Of a stretch of DNA of 63,782 nt, positions 38,601 through 46,473 are shown one piece after another. Every line of letters starts with the position of its first letter. Positions within the stretch are counted from its first letter, which is position 1. The position numbers were made by a program, and so were the translations under genes. Below the pieces are notes generated by a model. The model did no database searches, was not told the origin of the DNA, and was given only the letters and a program-made list of their open reading frames with translations. Source of the stretch: Olivibacter sp. XZL3 (GTDB lineage Bacteria; Bacteroidota; Bacteroidia; Sphingobacteriales; Sphingobacteriaceae); the NCBI RefSeq assembly GCF_004368405.1, contig NZ_SBJH01000024.1, forward strand, positions 1-63,782. Direction: 5' to 3'.

Positions 38601-38730
38601 CCTGCGCATCTATTACTGTTCCGGTCAGTTGTCTTGTTTGTGCAAATGCATTCAATTGATGCATAAATAACATCAAAATCGCACAGAACAACGATTTTGA
38701 TAAACACAATGCTTGGTTTTTAATTTCCAT
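35662..38730 (-). CDS. SusC/RagA-family TonB-dependent outer-membrane transporter
   Basis: The 1022-residue protein has a signal peptide and a carboxypeptidase-regulatory-like domain (LTGTVIDAQDQSPIIAATIKVTGTSIATSTDVNGKFQI). A TonB-box/plug region follows (VVVTALGINRTQKSLTYSTQQV; LNGKVAGVNI; VLYVIDGVPINN; ISVLKGASAAALYGSQAANGVILVTTKSG), then a 22-stranded barrel. The motif 'GALGI.R..KSL.Y..Q.V' is a SusC subfamily marker. It is the first gene of a two-gene operon. No sigma/anti-sigma or hybrid two-component regulator is adjacent. Confidence 0.95.
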   Translation of the reverse strand: MEIKNQALCLSKSLFCAILMLFMHQLNAFAQTRQLTGTVIDAQDQSPIIAATIKVTGTSIATSTDVNGKFQISVPENAASLNISSIGYDARTMPVDATTTTLTISLTASAQQLEGVVVTALGINRTQKSLTYSTQQVGSEELNKAKSPNLINTLNGKVAGVNIAPSSSGPGGSAKVVLRGNKSASGNNQVLYVIDGVPINNSTTGSQPGNVFGGERDPGDPISTINPEDIENISVLKGASAAALYGSQAANGVILVTTKSGKSGRSVINFSSSALIDQAAYTPEFQNNFGQGMDGISNASSLNSWGAPSDGQAYDNVSQFLRTGTNLTNSLSLSGGNEKMQTYFSYANTQAKGIQPNNDLSRHNVNFKETANFLDDKLQIAAGVNYIAQKLDNAPQTGFYHNPMVGLYLFPRGSDIAPYRTFEQFSTQKNLNDQNWPFLSDSETTQQNPWWIVNRNQNHSNRNRLLLNASAKYTVAPWLSIQARGSIDRTNEVYKTEIYAGTHNILARPNGAFNYTNTTITQQYADLIANMNFQLADKLSMTGVVGTSITDWKTEGSNYNSGTAGLSTANVFTMQNSETPNISTLPRNRRQLQSIFASANLSYDSWIFLDLTARNDWSSTLSFTDNSSFFYPSVGLGFALDEKLELPEFINLAKIRGSYAQVGNDLPPYTTYLLNTLNPYGVIGMNTTTFLKELKPEITNSLEIGTEWRFFDSRLGVDLTYYKTNTKNQFFRIAASQASFYDTYAINAGNIQNQGVEALISFDAIRSENFNWTTSLNYSHNKNKIIELSDNIQEFALTGEGRNNYASKFEVGGSFGDIYGQDFQRDDQGRILVSADGVPLKNSEYTKLGNSNPLWQMGWNNNLNYKQFSLSFLIDGKFNYDVMSVTQSVMDGYGVSKATGDARLAGGVSINGVDPQGNAVNSIDPQVWYTSTGGIGPVTSNYIYDGTVVRLRELTLGYDIPLKEGFIKNLKVSAVGRNLLYFYKDAPFDPEVTMSTGNTLSGLDIFMMPATRSYGLTLNATF

Positions 38731-39366
38731 TAGAGTTAATTAATTGTTTAAGTGGTGATGAAGCCTGTGTACTGCCGAGCTAAGCATGCATGCTCACTTA
38801 TTGCCTACAGTGATATAAAGCGCGTTTTATAGATCGCTTTAGTTCTTTGTATCTTTTGTGGAGCGACAGCCCATAGACGTTCATCGTTGATACTACATTC
38901 TTTGCGCCTTGCTGCCAAATAGGCAGTCAAAAGCCGGTATCATAACCTTAGGTCTGAAGGTTTATAGCCTCAATGGGAGGGGGATTCTCGCGAGGTATAA
39001 ATGTAGTGATGTAGAAAATTGAAAAATGTAAAAGAGTAGGTCGCCAGTTGGTTGCAGGCAGCCAAAAAAATGAGGTCAATTTTAGTTTTGAAAAATAGTT
39101 AGCCATGTGTGATGTTAAAACGTTACATAATCTTTTCGCGCCAACAATTCGCGATCGCACAGAAAGAAACCTATGAAAAGTAAAATGCGTTTGTTTTAGT
39201 ATACCTGTTAAAAGCTTTTAGCAGGAGACGGCCCAAAGGTAGGATTTAATTTAACAAGTTAAAGTAGCAGGAACGCTTTTTGAGAAAATATTGAGAAATG
39301 TTACAGAATAAATCCTTTGCAATCGTTTCTTACGTGATGAGGATTGCAAAGGATTTGATAGAGCCT
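38731..39366. other. 636-bp gap upstream of SusC with several inverted repeats
   Basis: No convincing gene lies here. Visible structures are AGCATGCATGCT (38783-38794, perfect palindrome) about 53 nt upstream of the SusC start, TAAAGCG...CGCTTTA (38816-38841), a CTGCC-AAATA-GGCAG hairpin (38912-38926), and a 15-bp perfect stem AAATCCTTTGCAATC/complement (39310-39324 and 39342-39356) just after the osmC stop that may end its transcript, although it lacks a T-run. Confidence 0.45.
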
Positions 39367-39780
39367 TTAATTTTCTAGATGGGCGTCTACCGATATGTTG
39401 GTATTCAGTAATTTAGAGATCGGACAGTTCTTTTCTGCATCGGTTACCAATTCATCCATTTTGGTTTTGGGAATGCCCGGAATCTTAGCATGTACCGTGA
39501 GAAAAGAATTGGTAACGGCTCCATCCTTTAATTCGATGTTGCAGGTGGTTTCGAGTTTTTCTGCTTCAAATCCTGCCGCGTCGATATTGAAAGCTAATTT
39601 CATCGTAAAACATCCAGCATGTGCTGCTGCGACCAGTTCTTCCGGATTTGTGCCCTTCACGTCCTCGAATCGGGTCTTATAGGAGTAGGGTGTTTCGGTA
39701 AGTACTTCACTTTGTGTAGACAGGGTGCCTTGGCCTGCTTTCCCTGATCCGAGCCATACGGCGGTAGCGCTTCTTTTCAT
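39367..39780 (-). CDS. OsmC-family peroxide-reducing protein
   Basis: The 137-residue protein is a member of the OsmC/Ohr superfamily of thiol peroxidases for organic hydroperoxides. The two reactive cysteines are present: HAGCFTM (Cys57) and KNCPISKLL (Cys119). The start MKRSATAVWLGSGKAGQGTLSTQSEVL is OsmC- rather than Ohr-like. A palindrome overlaps its -7 box (39812-39833), suggesting repression, perhaps by a MarR-type regulator encoded elsewhere. Confidence 0.92.
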   Translation of the reverse strand: MKRSATAVWLGSGKAGQGTLSTQSEVLTETPYSYKTRFEDVKGTNPEELVAAAHAGCFTMKLAFNIDAAGFEAEKLETTCNIELKDGAVTNSFLTVHAKIPGIPKTKMDELVTDAEKNCPISKLLNTNISVDAHLEN

Positions 39781-39811
39781 CGTTAAAAAATGGATTAATT
39801 TATTTCTTTAG

Positions 39812-39833
39812 TATTTGTTTAGTAACAAATATA
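39812..39833 (-). promoter_or_regulatory. -7 box and palindromic operator candidate of osmC
   Basis: On the minus strand TATATTTG (39826-39833) matches TAnnTTTG. TATTTGTT-TAGT-AACAAATA (39812-39831) is a perfect 8-bp palindrome overlapping it, 32 nt from the osmC ATG. Confidence 0.5.
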
Positions 39834-40020
39834 GTGCAGTTTTGTTTCTTTTTGTTAGAGGCTGTTTATTCGGCAATGATTTTGTACGAGAAGTTGTCTT
39901 TAGAAGGTGGCCGGTGAACGCACGGGAGCTATTGTTCAAGAAAGGAAACATAATCAGGTCAGCAAGCTTCATCGTGTCGACCATGCTTGCAGGTTTGAAA
40001 TGTATAACAGTCAGTAGATA

Positions 40021-40569
40021 ATGTTAATAAAAAATATGCTAAAGAGAATTAATGTTAAACTTTATGCGGTTCTTTTTTGCCTGATGCTTCTGGCCGCTAG
40101 CGCTTTTAGCCAGAAACTTGATAAAGAATTTAAAAGTTTTTACAAAGGATTTCAGCGTAATGTAGAGGCCGACAGGATAGATGAGATCAAGCAAGTGATG
40201 TGTTTTCCTTTCCAAACCATTTATTGGATCGATGACTTGAATACCTTGAGTGAGGAAGAGAAGTCGGACGGGTTGATAGACGCGCAGGAGTTCGAGCAAT
40301 ATCGTGCCAGCATTTTTAATGAAGATGTTAAAAGAATAGTTGCTGTTAGGGATGCCGAACAGGTGCAGCAAATTGATGTCGCTTCCAGCGGCGACTATTA
40401 CAAGCGACTGGCCAATCTCATTGATCCTGGCAGCACACTCTTGGAGCTGTATTGCCAATATGGAGAAAACAGCACGGTGGGGGACGACTATTTCGCCTTT
40501 GTCTTTGGCAAGATTAAGGGAGAATACCGAATACTTTCCTATTATACCAATACGAGGATTAAAGAATAG
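40021..40569 (+). CDS. Exported hypothetical protein
   Basis: The 182-residue protein has a Sec signal (MLKRINVKLYAVLFCLMLLAASAFSQ), which may start at the internal ATG 40036. The mature part is charged and mixed alpha/beta (KLDKEFKSFYKGFQRNVEADRIDEIKQVMCFPFQTIYWIDDLNTL...). I do not recognise the family, though the pattern of an extracytoplasmic protein with a repeated 'F....D' region is common in Bacteroidota. It is convergent with metF. Confidence 0.6.
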   Translation: MLIKNMLKRINVKLYAVLFCLMLLAASAFSQKLDKEFKSFYKGFQRNVEADRIDEIKQVMCFPFQTIYWIDDLNTLSEEEKSDGLIDAQEFEQYRASIFNEDVKRIVAVRDAEQVQQIDVASSGDYYKRLANLIDPGSTLLELYCQYGENSTVGDDYFAFVFGKIKGEYRILSYYTNTRIKE

Positions 40570-40588
40570 GGGGGCTAAAAGACCCCCT
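40568..40588. terminator. Compact hairpin spanning two convergent stop codons
   Basis: AGGGGG (40568-40573) pairs with CCCCCT (40583-40588). The stem includes the stop codons of the plus-strand hypothetical gene (40567-40569) and of metF (40575-40577). T-rich DNA follows on each side, so it may terminate both transcripts. Confidence 0.5.
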
Positions 40589-41528
40589 CGATAATTCTTT
40601 TTGTCGGTTCAGGATTTCCCATTGTGTAGAAATGCAGAACGGGTGCACCGATTTTTATAAGGTCCTTACACTGTTGGATCATCCACTCTATTCCAACGTT
40701 TTTTACATCCTTTTCATTTTTGCAGGCCTGCACCGCTTTGCTCAGTTCGAGAGGAATATCCAAATGAAAGACTTTTGGCAGACTTGTCAACTGCTTGCTA
40801 GTTGTTAACGGCTTTAAGCCTGGAATGATGGGAACATGAATGCCTTCGGCGCGGCATTTGTCGACAAACGCCTTGTACTTATTGACGTCAAAGAACATTT
40901 GCGTTACGATAAAGTTCGCACCTAAATCTACTTTTTGCTTCAGGTATTGGAAGTCCGTTTCTAAGTTGGGCGCTTCGAAATGTTTTTCGGGATATCCGGC
41001 AACGCCAATACAAAAATCGGTTTTCTCGGTGCTGTCCATATAGTCGTGCAGATACTTTCCGTTATTCATGTTGACAACATGCTGTAACAAGTCGGACGCA
41101 TAGGCATGCCCTCCTGGAGTCGGTACAAAAGAGCCCTCACTTTTTCGTGCGTCGCCGCGCAGGACGAGTACATTGTCAATCCCTAAAAACTGCAAGTCAA
41201 TTAAGGCATTTTCCGTCTCTTCTTTCGTAAAGCCGCCACATATAAGATGTGGTACCGCATCCACCTTGTATTTATTCATAATGGCGGCACAGGTGGCGAC
41301 GGTGCTCGGCCGTTTACGGTACGCTACCTTTTCAAGCAAACCATTCGGATGCTGCTTATAGATGTAATCTTCCCGTAAATAGGTTACATCGATAAAAGGC
41401 GGATTAAACTCCATTAAGGGATCGATGGTGTTAAAGATGCCCTGAATACTCTGCCCCTTGATGGGAGGGAGTAGTTCGAAGGAGACAAGGGTTTTTTTAG
41501 CGTTAGCGATGTGGTCGACAATCTTCAT
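40575..41528 (-). CDS. metF: 5,10-methylenetetrahydrofolate reductase
   Basis: MetF reduces 5,10-methylene-THF to 5-methyl-THF with an FAD cofactor, supplying the methyl group used by MetH. The protein has 317 residues. FELLPPIKGQSIQGIF is the variant N-terminal segment, VATCAAIMNKYKVDAVPHLICGG and LVLRGDARKSEG are folate/FAD-binding motifs, and LGANFIVTQMFFDVNKYKAFVDKCRAEGIHVPIIPGLKPL is the family hallmark. It overlaps the preceding gene by 4 nt (ATGA), downstream of metH in the same operon and so probably under the SAM-I riboswitch. Confidence 0.96.
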   Translation of the reverse strand: MKIVDHIANAKKTLVSFELLPPIKGQSIQGIFNTIDPLMEFNPPFIDVTYLREDYIYKQHPNGLLEKVAYRKRPSTVATCAAIMNKYKVDAVPHLICGGFTKEETENALIDLQFLGIDNVLVLRGDARKSEGSFVPTPGGHAYASDLLQHVVNMNNGKYLHDYMDSTEKTDFCIGVAGYPEKHFEAPNLETDFQYLKQKVDLGANFIVTQMFFDVNKYKAFVDKCRAEGIHVPIIPGLKPLTTSKQLTSLPKVFHLDIPLELSKAVQACKNEKDVKNVGIEWMIQQCKDLIKIGAPVLHFYTMGNPEPTKRIIEGVF

Positions 41529-41962
41529 CTAGTAATAGTATTTGACGTGGCACTGGCAGTTGCAGTGGCAGGTGTATTCGTGTTATTGTTTTTAGGTAAA
41601 AACCTGTTTGGATTATTTATCATCGCGTTTAACATTTTTCCAATTTCGCTATAAGTGTCTTGTAAGTTGTTAAAGTCATCATGTACAATATAGCCGCAAT
41701 CTAAAGCAAAATCTAACCATATTGTGGTTTCCGTTGCTTCTCCGTCTGCATCAGACATTTTTGTTACAAAATGTTTTGGATAAATCCTTTTTCTATAACC
41801 TTCTCCTATATTTGCGCAGACTGACCGGGATGATCGGCGAATTTGATCTGTTAACGCGTAAGTTTCTTCTTTCGGAAATGATTTCGAAAGAAGAAATATT
41901 TTTCTTGCAGCAGCATATGCTAGTTGATAAACTCGTAATTCTTTAAAGCTTCCAGTTGCCAT
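41525..41962 (-). CDS. Four-helix-bundle protein (S23 ribosomal/IVP-like)
   Basis: The 145-residue protein has residues 1-118 matching the small four-helix-bundle family related to the 23S rRNA intervening-sequence protein (FKELRVYQLAYAAARKIFLLSKSFPKEETYALTDQIRRSSRSVCANIGEGYRKR). The tail is low complexity (NNNTNTPATATASATS), encoded by a repeated-word DNA tract like those in nearby gaps. It sits between metH and metF and overlaps the metF start by 4 nt, so metF translation is coupled to it. Its function in the methionine operon is unknown. Confidence 0.85.
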   Translation of the reverse strand: MATGSFKELRVYQLAYAAARKIFLLSKSFPKEETYALTDQIRRSSRSVCANIGEGYRKRIYPKHFVTKMSDADGEATETTIWLDFALDCGYIVHDDFNNLQDTYSEIGKMLNAMINNPNRFLPKNNNTNTPATATASATSNTITR

Positions 41963-42043
41963 AATTCGTGTTTAGTGCCTTAAATATATAAAATAGATCG
42001 GAGTAGATTCAAAGTTTAGTGCTACTGCAAGTGCTACTTTCTC

Positions 42044-45000
42044 TTAATATCCCAAATTCGGTCCCAGCCATTTTTCAACAGCTTCTACAGATTCGTTTTT
42101 TCGTTTAGCATAATCTTCTATTTGGTCTTTCCCCAATTTTCCGACGCCGAAATACCTAGACTCGGGATGTGAAAAGTAAAATCCACTGACAGCGGCGGTG
42201 GGATGCATAGCCAAACTTTCTGTTAGGTAGATGCTAGTGCTCTGTTCCGCCTGTAGCATATTGAAAAGCGTAATTTTCTCGGTATGATCCGGACAGGCGG
42301 GGTATCCAGGTGCGGGCCGAATTCCGGCATACTGCTCCTTGATGAGTTCTTCATTGCTGAGCTCTTCATCCTTGGAATAGCCCCAATATTCTTTGCGTAC
42401 CATTTGATGCATCTTCTCGGCAAAAGCTTCTGCCAGTCGATCGGCTAGCGCTTTCACCATAATGCTGTTATAATCGTCGTAGTTTTTTTCGTATTCAGCC
42501 ACGAGCTCGTCGCAACCGATACCGGTGGTAACCGCAAAACCTCCCCAATAGTCGTTAATACCACTATCGACCGGTGCAACAAAGTCCGACAAAGCATAAT
42601 AGGGTTGGTCCTTTGCTTTTTCGGCCTGTTGACGCAAGGTATGAATACGGGTCAGCACTTCTTCTCTTTCCTCATCCTTATATAAGATAATATCGTCGCC
42701 GACGGTATTAGCAGGCCAGAATCCGATAACGGCTTTCGCTTTTAACAGTTTATTGGAGACGATTTCCTGTAACAGTCTTTGCGCATCTGCAAAGAGTTTT
42801 GTTGCTTCGGTGCCGACTGTTTTGTCTGTCAATATCCTTGGATAGCTACCGCGTAATTCCCAGGTGTGAAAGAAGGGCGTCCAGTCGATGTAAGGCAATA
42901 AGTCTTCCAAGGGGAAATCGTCGAATACCTTGGTGCCAAGGAAGGCCGGTTTCGGCGCTTGGTAGCTTGTCCAATCCAGTTTAAAGGCCTTGGCTCTTGC
43001 CTGTCCAATGGGTATGAGTTTTTTATCCGATTTTTTTCTCAGGTGATTTTCTCTAGCTTGGTCGTATTCTGCTCGGATTGTGGCGGCGTAGCTCTCCCGG
43101 CCTTCGGCATTTAACAGGTTGCTGGCAACGGTTACACTGCGCGACGCATCCAATACATGGACAACGGTACCTGAGTAATTAGGGGCGATTTTTACAGCCG
43201 CATGAATGCGAGAGGTGGTAGCACCTCCAATCATGATGGGAATTTTAAAACCCTCCCGTTCCGCTTCCTTCGCAACATGCACCATTTCGTCCAGCGAAGG
43301 AGTAATGAGCCCGCTTAGTCCGATAATATCAACTTCGTGTTTTCGGGCTTCATCCAGTATCTTTTGGCTGGGAACCATAACGCCCAGGTCGATAATTTCG
43401 AAGTTGTTACAGGCCAGTACAACGCCAACAATATTCTTGCCTATATCGTGTACATCGCCCTTCACCGTAGCCATTAAAATCTTTCCAGCATTTTTCCGGT
43501 CTCCAGCCGAGGGATTCTTCGCTTTTTCAGCTTCTATGAAAGGAAGCAGGTAGGCAACGGCTTTCTTCATTACCCGTGCGGATTTTACGACCTGCGGTAA
43601 AAACATTTTTCCCGCTCCAAAGAGATCGCCTACAATGTTCATCCCGTCCATTAGGGGGCCTTCAATAACTTCCAAGGGGCGAGGGTATTTTTGCCGTGCT
43701 TCTTCCACATCATCATCCAGGAATTCGATGATACCTTTAACGAGCGCATGCGATAGCCGTTCTTCGACTGAGGTACTCCGCCATTCTGCGCTTTTTACCT
43801 CTGTTTTGCCTTTGCTCTTAACGGTTTCAGCAAATTCAACAAGGCGCTCGGTAGCGTCTTCCCGCCGATTTAGCAGTACATCTTCTACATAGGTCCGCAG
43901 GGTAGGATCTATTTCTTCATACACTTCCAACATCCCGGCGTTGACAATTCCCATATCCAATCCAGCTTTAATAGCGTGATATAAAAAGGCGGCATGCATC
44001 GCCTCACGTACTACGTTGTTTCCCCGGAAAGAGAAAGAGATGTTGCTCACGCCGCCGCTTACTTTAGCAAGGGGCAGATTCTCTTTAATCCATCGGGTCG
44101 CGTTAATAAAGTCGACCGCATAATTGTTATGTTCCTCTAGGCCGGTAGCTACCGTCAATATATTAGGGTCAAAAATGATGTCCTGAGGGGGGAAACCCAC
44201 CTCCTTTACCAGGATATCGTAAGAACGTTTACAGATTTCAATCCGTCGTTCATAAGAATCTGCCTGACCGATTTCGTCGAAAGCCATTACGACCACTGCT
44301 GCGCCATATTGCATAATGGTGGTAGCCCTTTCTTTGAAAAGCTCTTCGCCCTCTTTCAATGAGATGGAATTAACAATTCCCTTTCCTTGCAAACATTTCA
44401 AGCCGGCTTCTATAACCGACCATTTTGAGGAGTCGACCATAATAGGCAATTTTGCAATGTCCGGCTCGGAGGCAATAAGGTTCAAGAAGCGCGTCATAGC
44501 CGCTTCGGAATCGAGCATCCCCTCGTCCATGTTAACGTCGATCACTTGTGCCCCGCCTTCAACCTGTTGCCGTGCTACGGCTAATGCCGCTTCGAAATCG
44601 CCGCTGAGGATTAACTTGGCAAATTTGGGCGAACCGGTTACATTGGTCCGCTCGCCAATATTCATAAAGACGCTATCGGGCGTGTAGGTGATGGGTTCTA
44701 AGCCACTTAAGCGCAAGAAAGGTTCCGGCTTAGGAACTTTTCTCGGTTTTGCTTTGGCCGCTTTTTCTGCGATGCACTTTATGTGGCTGGGTGTTGTACC
44801 GCAACAGCCACCAACAATATTGACGAAGCCACTTTCTATAAAATCTTCGATTAGATGCGCGGTTTCATGAGGTTGCTCATCATAGCCACCAAACTCATTC
44901 GGCAGTCCGGCATTCGGATAAGCAGAAACGTAAAAGCCCGCTTTCTCGGAAAGCTCTTCGATATGCGGACGCATTTCTTTAGCGCCTAAAGCGCAGTTAA

Positions 45001-45736
45001 GTCCAATACTGAGGATATTGCCGTGGCTTATGGAGTTTAGAAAGGCCTCTACGGTTTGGCCCGAGAGTGTTCGTCCACTGGCATCAGTGATGGTCCCGGA
45101 TAGCATGATGTCAATCCGTTCGTTTCGTTTGCCCGCAGCTATTAGTTCATTTTCGTACTGAATAATGGCGAAAATGGCGGCTTTTGCATTCAGGGTATCA
45201 AAGATGGTCTCAATAAGTAATACATCCGCTCCTCCATCAATCAAGCCGCGCACTTGCTCGTAATAGGCATGCACAAGATCGTCGAACATAACGGCCCGAT
45301 AGCCGGGGTCATTCACGTCGGGCGACAAAGAAGCTGTGCGGTTAGTAGGGCCGATGGCGCCGGCTACAAAGCGTGGCTTTTCCGGATTTTTATGCGTAAA
45401 TTGAGTGGCAGCCTCCTTCGCTATCCGGGCTCCTTCGTAGTTTAACTCATATACCAAGGATTCCATCTGATAGTCGGCCATCGATATCACCTGCGAACTG
45501 AACGTGTTCGTTTCGATGATATCGGCACCTGCTTCCAGATAGGCCTCATGGATCTCTTTTATGATTTGAGGCTTGGTGATGTTTAACAGATCATTGTTTC
45601 CCTTTACTTCACAGGGATGGTCGGAAAAACGCCTTCCACGAAAATCCGCCTCTTCAAGTCCGTAAGGCTGAATCATGGTGCCCATTGCACCATCGATAAT
45701 TAAAATGCGTTTGTTTAGTTCTTCTCTAATACTCAT
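42044..45736 (-). CDS. metH: Cobalamin-dependent methionine synthase
   Basis: MetH transfers the methyl group of 5-methyl-THF to homocysteine through methylcobalamin. The protein has 1230 residues in the full four-module order. The homocysteine-binding barrel carries the zinc Cys pair in [14 protein letters not shown] (about residue 309). The pterin-binding barrel has [13 protein letters not shown]. The B12 cap and Rossmann domain carry [20 protein letters not shown], with the cobalt-ligating His in DxHxxG. The activation domain has the ending [39 protein letters not shown]. It is the first gene after the SAM-I riboswitch at 45839-45939. Confidence 0.98.
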   Translation of the reverse strand: MSIREELNKRILIIDGAMGTMIQPYGLEEADFRGRRFSDHPCEVKGNNDLLNITKPQIIKEIHEAYLEAGADIIETNTFSSQVISMADYQMESLVYELNYEGARIAKEAATQFTHKNPEKPRFVAGAIGPTNRTASLSPDVNDPGYRAVMFDDLVHAYYEQVRGLIDGGADVLLIETIFDTLNAKAAIFAIIQYENELIAAGKRNERIDIMLSGTITDASGRTLSGQTVEAFLNSISHGNILSIGLNCALGAKEMRPHIEELSEKAGFYVSAYPNAGLPNEFGGYDEQPHETAHLIEDFIESGFVNIVGGCCGTTPSHIKCIAEKAAKAKPRKVPKPEPFLRLSGLEPITYTPDSVFMNIGERTNVTGSPKFAKLILSGDFEAALAVARQQVEGGAQVIDVNMDEGMLDSEAAMTRFLNLIASEPDIAKLPIMVDSSKWSVIEAGLKCLQGKGIVNSISLKEGEELFKERATTIMQYGAAVVVMAFDEIGQADSYERRIEICKRSYDILVKEVGFPPQDIIFDPNILTVATGLEEHNNYAVDFINATRWIKENLPLAKVSGGVSNISFSFRGNNVVREAMHAAFLYHAIKAGLDMGIVNAGMLEVYEEIDPTLRTYVEDVLLNRREDATERLVEFAETVKSKGKTEVKSAEWRSTSVEERLSHALVKGIIEFLDDDVEEARQKYPRPLEVIEGPLMDGMNIVGDLFGAGKMFLPQVVKSARVMKKAVAYLLPFIEAEKAKNPSAGDRKNAGKILMATVKGDVHDIGKNIVGVVLACNNFEIIDLGVMVPSQKILDEARKHEVDIIGLSGLITPSLDEMVHVAKEAEREGFKIPIMIGGATTSRIHAAVKIAPNYSGTVVHVLDASRSVTVASNLLNAEGRESYAATIRAEYDQARENHLRKKSDKKLIPIGQARAKAFKLDWTSYQAPKPAFLGTKVFDDFPLEDLLPYIDWTPFFHTWELRGSYPRILTDKTVGTEATKLFADAQRLLQEIVSNKLLKAKAVIGFWPANTVGDDIILYKDEEREEVLTRIHTLRQQAEKAKDQPYYALSDFVAPVDSGINDYWGGFAVTTGIGCDELVAEYEKNYDDYNSIMVKALADRLAEAFAEKMHQMVRKEYWGYSKDEELSNEELIKEQYAGIRPAPGYPACPDHTEKITLFNMLQAEQSTSIYLTESLAMHPTAAVSGFYFSHPESRYFGVGKLGKDQIEDYAKRKNESVEAVEKWLGPNLGY

Positions 45737-45838
45737 ACGGCACAGTAAACCATATACAGGTTGTTATCTATCTCCTAATAGATATTGTTTTTGTTAACAT
45801 GATGCTTGCATTGAGAAAAAGCCTAGAAAATGACTTTT

Positions 45839-45939
45839 GCTTATCTTTCCCGATCTCGAACCGGGTAGAATGTAGCACCTTGTAAGCACAGGTTGCCAAG
45901 ACTTCGTAGGGTCTAATCCCTCCGTCTTTCTCAATAAGC
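45839..45939 (-). ncRNA. SAM-I (S-box) riboswitch
   Basis: Read on the minus strand, the element begins GCTTATTGAG and closes with GAAAGATAAGC, which form P1. Inside lie the invariant segments GGAGGGATTAGACCC, ACGAAG (P2/kink-turn region), TTGGCAACC, and AAGGTGCTACATTC, then the P4 hairpin CCCGGTTCGAGATCGGG. All conserved S-box segments are present in order. It lies about 100 nt upstream of the metH ATG. S-adenosylmethionine binding would reduce metH-metF expression. A clear terminator was not resolved downstream; a hairpin TATCTATTAGGAGATAGATA lies near 45760-45780. Confidence 0.93.
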
Positions 45940-45943
45940 ATTG

Positions 45944-45975
45944 CAAATGTCGGTAATAATTTGGTGATTATCAAA
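45944..45975 (-). promoter_or_regulatory. Promoter of the metH leader
   Basis: On the minus strand, TTTG (45972-45975), a 20-nt spacer and GACATTTG (45944-45951) fit the phylum consensus with one deviation. Transcription would start just before the riboswitch P1 stem. Confidence 0.7.
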
Positions 45976-46090
45976 TCGAATTTAGGGTTGTGATTCGTTG
46001 AGCGCATACACTGGTGAAGCTTACCGGAAAAGATCGTGGGGATATGTCGATACTCATGCGCATTATTTATATACATAATAAGTAGTTTTT

Positions 46091-46126
46091 GTTCCTAACT
46101 GGGGAAGGAACGAACGTTTATATTTG
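46091..46126. promoter_or_regulatory. Inverted repeat and -7 box between the met and sulfatase leaders
   Basis: GTTCCT (46091-46096) and AGGAAC (46106-46111) are a 6-bp inverted repeat with a 9-nt spacer. TATATTTG (46119-46126), a perfect -7 box, points toward the sulfatase operon. A -33 element at the right distance is not evident, so the promoter assignment is tentative. Confidence 0.4.
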
Positions 46127-46252
46127 TGATGATATTAATGTCTATTAAAATTGTAGTCTATTTGGTAGGTATTTGGATAGCATTTTACGATAAAATAGAT
46201 TAAAGGTCGTTAGAGCTGAGGCTTAATCATAATCGAGATAATAACTGAACAA

Positions 46253-46375
46253 ATGAAAACAAATCAACAAGTGACTCTTCCACTGCGCGAAGACGGCGTA
46301 AAACGGGTTTCCAATCCTATTGTTTTTTCGATCGCTCCCATGCGATTAATCATGTGCCACTCCTGTTGTTGCTAA
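46253..46375 (+). CDS. Leader peptide with C-terminal polycysteine
   Basis: A 40-codon ORF (ATG 46253, TAA 46373-46375) lies in the leader of the sulfatase operon, 98 nt before the SusC ATG. It ends MRLIMCHSCCC-stop, with four Cys codons among the last six. An internal ATG at 46340 would give just the 11-residue MRLIMCHSCCC. Three consecutive Cys codons at the very end of a short leader ORF are the hallmark of translational attenuators that sense charged tRNA-Cys, established for polycysteine uORFs in mycobacteria. The last codons and the stop form a hairpin (46365-46379). The association with sulfatases supports cysteine sensing. Expression is not proven. Confidence 0.6.
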   Translation: MKTNQQVTLPLREDGVKRVSNPIVFSIAPMRLIMCHSCCC

Positions 46376-46443
46376 CAACGTTTTCTCTCCTTTCTATTTT
46401 CCGGATTTCATGTTTGCTGCTGTAACCGTTCAGGCGGATTGCA
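46365..46443 (+). promoter_or_regulatory. Candidate attenuator structures in the sulfatase-operon leader
   Basis: GTTGTT-GCT-AACAAC (46365-46379) is a perfect 6-bp stem formed by the final Cys codons and stop of the leader ORF. It is followed by GTTTTCTCTCCTTTCTATTT, a pyrimidine-rich tract ending near 46400. A second hairpin with one A bulge is TGTAACCG-TTCAGG-CGGATTGCA (46421-46443). A ribosome on the Cys codons would melt the first hairpin. Confidence 0.45.
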
Positions 46444-46473
46444 CGGCTTTATGCACCTAACTGTAAAGATACA

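Noticed and set aside
45768-46076. 102-codon open frame upstream of metH
   Set aside because: It overlaps the SAM-I riboswitch and the metH promoter on the same strand. Its sequence is explained by the RNA structure and it has no recognisable protein features.
46253-46375. Leader ORF considered a chance open frame
   Set aside because: Chance cannot be excluded from one sequence, but three terminal Cys codons overlapping a hairpin in front of sulfur genes is too specific to discard, so it is kept with moderate confidence.
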